From Chloroflexota bacterium (GTDB lineage Bacteria; Chloroflexota; Anaerolineae; UBA2200): a DNA stretch of 64,000 bases. Below the pieces are notes generated by a model that was not told the DNA's origin, ran no database searches, and was given only the letters and a program-made list of their open reading frames with translations. How positions within the stretch are numbered: position 1 is the stretch's first letter; every line of letters begins with the position of its first letter. The stretch spans positions 62,001-126,000 of the forward strand of contig JACIWX010000002.1 of assembly GCA_014360755.1 (NCBI GenBank). The letters run 5' to 3'. Below are positions 59,377 to 64,000 of this stretch, in pieces. A program made the position numbers and the translations under genes.

Positions 59377-59442
59377 GGGGAAAGATGCCTCAGAAACATG
59401 CCTAGAAAATTGTAATGCGAGTCCCTGAACAGAGCAAATGTT

Positions 59443-59493
59443 GCCAGGGAATCCATTCCCTGGCTGAAACACGCCAAGTCAGCCAAGGCAAAC
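59443..59493 (+). repeat. REP-like unit, copy 3
   Basis: GCCAGGGAATCCATTCCCTG GC then TGAAACACGCCAAGTCAGCC AAGG. It is nearly identical to the reverse-oriented unit at 55063-55113 and lies between the fusion gene and vapC. Confidence 0.75.
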
Positions 59494-59581
59494 TGAGGAT
59501 TGCCTGCTACCTCTGTCAGTAAGGGTGGCAATTTTGTTGCCCTCACTGATTGCTGCGGGATGAGCGCACAGAACCTAGCCC

Positions 59582-59980
59582 TCAGGGAATGCACTGAAAG
59601 CCCTGTTCCGCGAAGTGGCGGTCAAACGTAAAGGCGGTACGGATGCCAAGACGGCGCATGCATTCGAAGCTAACACAGTCCACCAGGCTTAACTGCCGAC
59701 GTCCAGCAGTCAGCATTGCGCTAACGCTTGCCTGGTGTGTGTATTGGTCCACCCAGTAAATGGAGAGCACAGGCACAACGTCCTCTTGCAGCGCTCTAGC
59801 GGCTTCCATGCCCAAACGGTGTTGCACCAGTGCAAAGGACTCGATCAGGATATAGTTGCTGCAGACTAATTCCTCACGGCGGTTGAGTAGGTCTATCCAA
59901 GCCCCTTTGGCTGCGGCGTGGTTGTCATCATCCGCGTCCAGAACGGCGTACAACGCTGCGCTATCTATGAAAACGCTCAT
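59582..59980 (-). CDS. vapC: VapC-type PIN-domain toxin
   Basis: A 132-residue PIN-domain ribonuclease, the toxin of a type II pair. It opens MSVFIDSAALYAVLDADDDNH (first catalytic Asp), has the Glu of YILIESFALVQHRL, the Asp of LSLVDCVSFECM and the late FTFDRHFAEQGF, so the four acidic residues are all present. Its start ATGA overlaps the antitoxin stop by 4 bp. VapC toxins cut tRNA or rRNA; the target here is unknown. Confidence 0.92.
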   Translation of the reverse strand: MSVFIDSAALYAVLDADDDNHAAAKGAWIDLLNRREELVCSNYILIESFALVQHRLGMEAARALQEDVVPVLSIYWVDQYTHQASVSAMLTAGRRQLSLVDCVSFECMRRLGIRTAFTFDRHFAEQGFQCIP

Positions 59981-60240
59981 TGCTTCCAAGCCTCTATCAG
60001 ATAGTGGTCATGCCGAGAGGAAACATCTCGCTTGCCTGAATGGAAGCGACCAGCCGCAGCGATGGCGCGCTGCCATCGTGTCTCAGCATTGGCGCTGCCT
60101 GTCAGCATGATGAATGCGTCCACGCTCTGTCGGATTAACTCGGCTAAGGACACGCCGCGCTCAGCAGCCAAGGCTCTCAAACGGCGCATCTGCTCTTCGT
60201 TCAGTTGTATTTGGGTGCGGATCAAGGTTGCCTCCATCAT
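59977..60240 (-). CDS. vapB: ribbon-helix-helix antitoxin (VapB-like)
   Basis: An 87-residue RHH/CopG-type DNA-binding antitoxin that neutralises the PIN toxin encoded by the overlapping gene and represses the pair's promoter. The N-terminal RTQIQLNEEQMRRLRALAAERGVSLAELIRQ is the classic ribbon-helix-helix; the C-terminal tail SGKRDVSSRHDHYLIEAWKQ would wrap the toxin. There are tandem ATG codons at the start. The predicted promoter is at 60259-60287. Confidence 0.9.
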   Translation of the reverse strand: MMEATLIRTQIQLNEEQMRRLRALAAERGVSLAELIRQSVDAFIMLTGSANAETRWQRAIAAAGRFHSGKRDVSSRHDHYLIEAWKQ

Positions 60241-60258
60241 GATGGTATTTTCGCCTAC

Positions 60259-60287
60259 ATGATAACACAGTATGCTACCCTAGTCAA
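60259..60287 (-). promoter_or_regulatory. vapB: predicted promoter of vapBC
   Basis: On the minus strand TTGACT (60282-60287), 17 bp, TATCAT (60259-60264), starting transcription close to the vapB ATG. Confidence 0.65.
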
Positions 60288-60379
60288 ATGCTATCCCGTA
60301 GATAAGGTGAATTTTCTCCCTTACTCTCCGCACTCCACTGCCCGCTGTGGAGGAATAGGTGGGACGGTGGATGCAAGGG

Positions 60380-61642
60380 TTAGCGCAGGTCAGTGCGAGG
60401 GGCGCCCAATGCTGCTGCCAGCGAATCGCCCTCGCGTACCACATAACTGGGGATGCCGCTCTGCTGCAGCGCTGCACGCACGACGGGCACGTTGCCCGGA
60501 CGGCCAAAGGAAGCCGTGTCCAACACGATGCCCATGCCGCGGATGCCACGGCGGCGCAGGTCGCGCAGGCTGTCCACCCATTTGGTGTCGTCAGAAGGGG
60601 TGATGACGATGATGAAGGCATTGCGTCCCAGCCCTTTGCCCTCAGCAGCTAGTATCTGCGCCATAGGGATGGTGCCTACCGCGCGGATCACAGCCAGCGT
60701 TTCCATGATCTTGGTCAACTGGCGTTCACCGCGGTCAGGTGCTAGTGCTTCGCGTGCTTGACCGTAGGCGATAAGGCCTACCGCCCGGTTGCGCGTTAGG
60801 AGGTGCCTTGCTAACGAAGCAGCAAGGCTCACGGCGTATTCCTCCGTAGAGGGCGGCAAGGTAGGCCGGCTGGGCCACAAAGGGGGCAGTTCGTCGGCTG
60901 CTTTTTCCACCAGTCGTTCTGCCTGGGCTGCGCCTTGCATATCCAGGAACAGCCATACGTCCCCGGTGGGGTCTAGTTCGAATTCCTTCACCATCAACCG
61001 TCCAGTGCGTGCCGTGGACGGCCAGTGGATGCGGTTGAAACTGTCGCCCGGAAAGTAATCGCGGATGCCGCTCACGTTGGTGGTCACGTAATGGGTGCGC
61101 CGGCGCATGGCGCCTCCACCGGGAAGTTCACCACTGGGCAGAATGAAGGCGGGCAGGTCCACGGTCAGCGGGTAGACAACGACCGATGAGGTCGCTGGGA
61201 TGCGCTTATGGCGTTCAAATAAGCCGAAAGGGTCGCTGCTGATGAGGGAGAGGGGTCCTAAAGTGAAGCGCCCCCGTTGTTGGCAGATGGTACGCACTGC
61301 CCAACCACGTGTCTGGTGCGCGCCAAGAGCGGTTACCACCCAACTGGCGCGGTGGCCGGGCAGATTGGAGTGATCGCGCACTTCGACCCACAGTTTGGGC
61401 AAAATGCCCTTGTTGCGCACCAGAAAGCGTTCCTCAACCGCTTGGCCAACCTGGCTGCGCATCGAACGTGTCTGTCGCACAATTTGGAGATTGCTCACAT
61501 TGATCTGCGACCAGAAGTAGGAGACAACCAGCAGCGCAGCGAGCAGATAGGTCAGGTTGAAGAAGAGCGCTTGGCCGGTAGCCAAGGCTTCGCTCAGGGC
61601 CACGATGAGCAGGATAAATACGACAATCCAGTTGCGCCTCAT
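60380..61642 (-). CDS. DUF58 domain membrane protein
   Basis: A 420-residue DUF58 protein. Two N-terminal membrane segments (about 5-42) are followed by a beta-rich region and the signature GIRDYFPGDSFNRIHWPSTARTGRLMVKEFE. A von Willebrand A-like region with DVWLFLDMQ follows. DUF58 proteins work with MoxR AAA ATPases as chaperone-like complexes, and the moxR gene is 23 bp upstream here. Length and signature are normal. No terminator is seen after it before the vapBC promoter. Confidence 0.93.
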   Translation of the reverse strand: MRRNWIVVFILLIVALSEALATGQALFFNLTYLLAALLVVSYFWSQINVSNLQIVRQTRSMRSQVGQAVEERFLVRNKGILPKLWVEVRDHSNLPGHRASWVVTALGAHQTRGWAVRTICQQRGRFTLGPLSLISSDPFGLFERHKRIPATSSVVVYPLTVDLPAFILPSGELPGGGAMRRRTHYVTTNVSGIRDYFPGDSFNRIHWPSTARTGRLMVKEFELDPTGDVWLFLDMQGAAQAERLVEKAADELPPLWPSRPTLPPSTEEYAVSLAASLARHLLTRNRAVGLIAYGQAREALAPDRGERQLTKIMETLAVIRAVGTIPMAQILAAEGKGLGRNAFIIVITPSDDTKWVDSLRDLRRRGIRGMGIVLDTASFGRPGNVPVVRAALQQSGIPSYVVREGDSLAAALGAPRTDLR

Positions 61643-61665
61643 AGTGCCCCTTTCCTCACGGCGGC

Positions 61666-62643
61666 TCAGGAGGCTTTCTCTGGGGGTGAGGCGCGGACGC
61701 GCACCCTGGCTCCTGGCACGGGCACGGAATGCAAGAGCTCCTCGATGATAGAGCGTTGATCCACATTCTTGATGCGCGCAGCGGGGCTGATGATCAAGCG
61801 GTGGGCTAGCGTTGGTTCAGCGAGAGCCTTGATGTCGTCTGGGGTGGCATAGTCCCGTCCATCCAGCAGCGCCCTGGCTTGGGCAGTCTTGAACAGCGCC
61901 AATGAGCCGCGTGGGCTAGCGCCGAGGTAGACATCGGGGTGCTTGCGGCTGGCGTTCACCAGCTCCACAATGTACTCCTTGACCAGGGCGTCTACATACA
62001 CTTTTTTCACTTCTTCCTGTGCCTGCAGCACTTCCTCCGCCGTGATGACCTGGTCTATTTTCTCAATGGGGTGTTGATATTGCTGCGCTTCGAGGATAGT
62101 GATTTCGTCGGCAGGGGCAGGGTGGCCCAGCCTTATGCGCATTAGGAAGCGGTCGAGTTGCGCCTCTGGCAAGGGAAAAGTGCCCTCGTATTCGATGGGG
62201 TTCTGCGTGGCGATCACCAGGAATGGCCGCGGAGTGGGGTAGGTGATGCCGTCCACTGTGACCTGCCGCTCTTCCATTGCCTCCAGCAGCGCCGATTGGG
62301 TCTTGGGAGTGGCGCGGTTGATTTCATCGGTGAGCACGATCTGGGAAAGGACTGGTCCGGGGCGGAATTCGAACTGGCGCGTCTTCTGGTTGAAGACGGA
62401 AACACCGGTAACATCGCTGGGCAACAAGTCAGGCGTGAACTGGATGCGCTTGAAGGTGCAGCCGATGGACTTGGCGATGGATTTGGCAAGCATTGTCTTG
62501 CCCACGCCAGGCACGTCCTCGATGAGCAAATGCCCCTGGCACAGCAGGCAGATGACAGCCAGCTCGATGACCTCGTGCTTGCCAACGATGACTTTCTCTA
62601 CATTGTCCATGACCTTGCGAGCGGTAGCCTGTGCCTGGTTCAT
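61666..62643 (-). CDS. MoxR-family AAA+ ATPase
   Basis: A 325-residue AAA+ ATPase of the MoxR family, which matures or remodels protein complexes together with a DUF58 partner. Walker A is in [16 protein letters not shown], Walker B in [23 protein letters not shown], sensor 1 in [24 protein letters not shown], and a C-terminal lid has [23 protein letters not shown] precedes the ATG. The promoter (62671-62699) lies 12 bp from the MITE-like copy 3. Confidence 0.95.
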   Translation of the reverse strand: MNQAQATARKVMDNVEKVIVGKHEVIELAVICLLCQGHLLIEDVPGVGKTMLAKSIAKSIGCTFKRIQFTPDLLPSDVTGVSVFNQKTRQFEFRPGPVLSQIVLTDEINRATPKTQSALLEAMEERQVTVDGITYPTPRPFLVIATQNPIEYEGTFPLPEAQLDRFLMRIRLGHPAPADEITILEAQQYQHPIEKIDQVITAEEVLQAQEEVKKVYVDALVKEYIVELVNASRKHPDVYLGASPRGSLALFKTAQARALLDGRDYATPDDIKALAEPTLAHRLIISPAARIKNVDQRSIIEELLHSVPVPGARVRVRASPPEKAS

Positions 62644-62670
62644 ACACCCTCCTGCCTCTTTGTACCCTGT

Positions 62671-62699
62671 AGGATACTCTGCTTAGAGGGAAAAGTCAA
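62671..62699 (-). promoter_or_regulatory. predicted promoter of moxR
   Basis: On the minus strand TTGACT (62694-62699), 17 bp, TATCCT (62671-62676). Start near 62664, about 20 nt before the ATG. Confidence 0.55.
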
Positions 62700-62711
62700 G
62701 AGTGCACTCAT

Positions 62712-62841
62712 GAGAGTGTTGAAAAAGTCTTTTCAGTGTCATGCTGAACGAAGTGAAGCATCTCACAGTACTTGGGAAAGTGCGCCTAAAGTTACGCGAG
62801 ACCCTTCGCTTGCTCAGGGTGACAAGATTTTCAACACTCTC
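62712..62841 (+). mobile_element. MITE-like element, copy 3
   Basis: 130 bp with a perfect 14-bp terminal inverted repeat (GAGAGTGTTGAAAA and TTTTCAACACTCTC). The interior TGTCATGCTGAACGAAGTGA and TAAAGTTACGCGAGACCCTT matches copies 1 and 2. Flanks CACTCAT and CACACAT suggest a decayed 7-bp target duplication. Confidence 0.85.
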
Positions 62842-62853
62842 CACACATCTCAT

Positions 62854-62882
62854 TTGGCTCATAGCGGATGTCCGTGTATAAT
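62854..62882 (+). promoter_or_regulatory. predicted promoter of the sensor kinase gene
   Basis: TTGGCT (62854-62859), 17 bp, TATAAT (62877-62882). It begins 12 bp after the MITE-like copy 3. The kinase ATG is at 63001. Confidence 0.6.
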
Positions 62883-63000
62883 ATCAGCGGGCAGCAATTG
62901 CTGTCGTTGCATCATCGCGTTGTGCCCCATAGGGTAGGTCCCAAGGGTACGAGCGCATCATACATGCAATGACCGCGTGTATTTCATGGAGGAGTAGCAA

Positions 63001-64000
63001 TGATGCAAGGACGTCAGCGGCTGGGCAGGCGTTTCCGGGACCTGCTTGACATCATCCAGATTGCCGAGAACATCTCGGTCAAATTGCACAACGCGCTGGA
63101 TGAGGCTGCCATTTACCAGACCGTGGTGGACGAATTCGCCCAGTCCGGGAAGTACAGCGGCAGTATCCTGTTGTTATCCGATGACGGGAGCAGGCTCCAC
63201 ATGGCAGCGACCTCACTCTTCTCTTCTCCCGCGCACGGGCCAGCGATAGAACAAGCGGCTAACATCCAACTCCTGGGCTATGCGATGGATGTACAGGGAT
63301 GTGATGTCTGGAGGCCGGTGCTTGAGGAGGGCAGGACAGTCCACTATCCTGCCGCAGAGGTTGTACGCAAGTTGTTTCCCCCGCCAACCGCCGAACGCAT
63401 CGTCGAGGTCATGGACTATAAACACAAAACCTTTGTCCTCGCTCCCCTGAAGCGGAATGGTCAGATTATGGGCGTGTTAGCCATGTCCTCAACGACGCTG
63501 ACCGAGTGCCTCACCCCTTCGGTGACGAACCTCGCACTGCACATTTCCCATGCCTTGGAAATGGTCGCGGCAAGGCGCAAGCAGATGGAGGCGATGCGCG
63601 CACTGCAGGAGAGCCAGGCTACGATGCAGACCCTGATCAATGCTTCCCCTGAGGTGATCCTTTTGATGGACAGAGAGGGAAAAGTGCTCACCGGTAATCA
63701 CGCACTGGCGGAAAGCCTGGGTTATCCTCTGGACGAGATCCGCGGCAAGAACGTGCATGATTTTTTCCCTCCCGGGGTACGCGAGGAAAGGGAAGCACGT
63801 ATGCGGGAGGTCCTGGAGGGAGGCAAAGCGATATATTTCCAGGACGAACGAGCTGGCCGGTATTTTGAGCATTTTCTATACCCGGTGTTTGGTGCTATGG
63901 GCCAGGTCGAACGGATTGCTGTCTTTGCCCGAGATGTCACCGAGCGCAAACGGATGGAAGCAGAGTTGCTGCAAGCGGAAAAACTGAGGACTTTGGGAAT
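63001..64000 (+). CDS. GAF-PAS sensor histidine kinase, 3' end outside window
   Basis: The frame from ATG 63001 stays open to the window end (333 residues visible). Residues about 20-185 look like a GAF domain (ENISVKLHNALDEAAIYQTV, SGSILLLSDDG, FVLAPLKRNGQIMGVLAMSS). A helical linker with ALEMVAARRKQMEAM follows, then a PAS domain (about 205-320: LINASPEVILLMDREGKVL, GNHALAESLGYPLDEIRGKNV, FARDVTERKRMEAELLQAEKL). RKRMEAELLQAEKLRTLG typically leads straight into a HisKA dimerisation and phosphoacceptor helix, so a histidine kinase is expected just beyond the edge. GGAGGAG lies 5 bp before the ATG. No transmembrane segment is seen, so it is a cytoplasmic sensor. Confidence 0.85.

Larger units (their letters stand above)
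62644..63000. other. 357-bp divergent intergenic region
   Basis: No gene seen. It holds the minus-strand moxR promoter, the MITE-like copy 3 in the centre, and the plus-strand promoter of the sensor kinase gene. The remaining 120 bp before the kinase ATG has no clear structure. Confidence 0.65.

Noticed and set aside
63046-63249. Small plus-strand open frame at the start of the sensor kinase gene
   Set aside because: Out of frame with the GAF-PAS coding sequence, which has a good ribosome site at 63001 and runs to the window end.

Overview
The window is one continuous stretch of a bacterial chromosome of moderate GC, with densely packed genes on both strands and short intergenic gaps. No rRNA, tRNA, CRISPR array or intact transposase was seen. 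Several features fit an anaerobic or fermentative member of the Chloroflexota (Anaerolineae-like): proline/threonine-rich low-complexity lipoprotein tails, a bacterial queuosine-salvage nucleosidase, a Ptb/Buk pair with a ferredoxin-linked 2-oxoacid oxidoreductase, a MoxR-DUF58 pair and many small palindromic intergenic repeats. This placement is an inference from gene content, not from a marker-gene comparison.

Layout. 1-10.7 kb: the end of prs, secA, then an energy block (phosphate acyltransferase, a GxxExxY gene between inverted repeats, and a four-gene 2-oxoacid:ferredoxin oxidoreductase operon whose delta subunit is fused to a GltD-like flavoprotein), and an MBL hydrolase. 10.8-20.2 kb: a Pro/Thr-rich lipoprotein, a radical SAM protein with a membrane partner, an MFS transporter, then Trm112-like, metalloprotease, mutM, butyrate kinase, MoaD-like, ThiF-like and sugar-transferase genes. 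20.2-28.9 kb: a seven-gene minus-strand run (SIS protein, acyl-CoA dehydrogenase, subtilase, ComEC-like MBL protein, LysM L,D-transpeptidase, queuosine salvage nucleosidase, DUF763). 29-33.1 kb: plus-strand genes headed by a strong promoter with an overlapping operator and a structured leader. 33.1-41.8 kb: thrB, a frameshifted thrC, an M1-like lipoprotein peptidase and assorted small enzymes.

42-54.7 kb is the most unusual part. A plus-strand operon carries a DegT-type aminotransferase, a glycoside hydrolase family 4 domain fused to a glycerol-1-phosphate-dehydrogenase-like domain, a zinc alcohol dehydrogenase and an FGGY sugar kinase. It converges on a minus-strand ECF transporter (EcfT, fused double EcfA, putative S component) with a class III aminotransferase and a DhnA-type aldolase upstream. 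Together these look like uptake and metabolism of an unidentified sugar, aminosugar or cyclitol. 54.6-64 kb: a repeat-rich gap, a protein of unknown function, a radical SAM protein, an RNase H-like/TPR/Mth938 fusion, VapBC, DUF58-MoxR and a sensor kinase cut by the window end.

The strongest non-coding signal is a family of three MITE-like elements of 129-156 bp (14.5, 53.7 and 62.7 kb) with terminal inverted repeats and direct-repeat flanks. At all four ends that face a predicted promoter, the element stops exactly 12 bp from the -35 hexamer.
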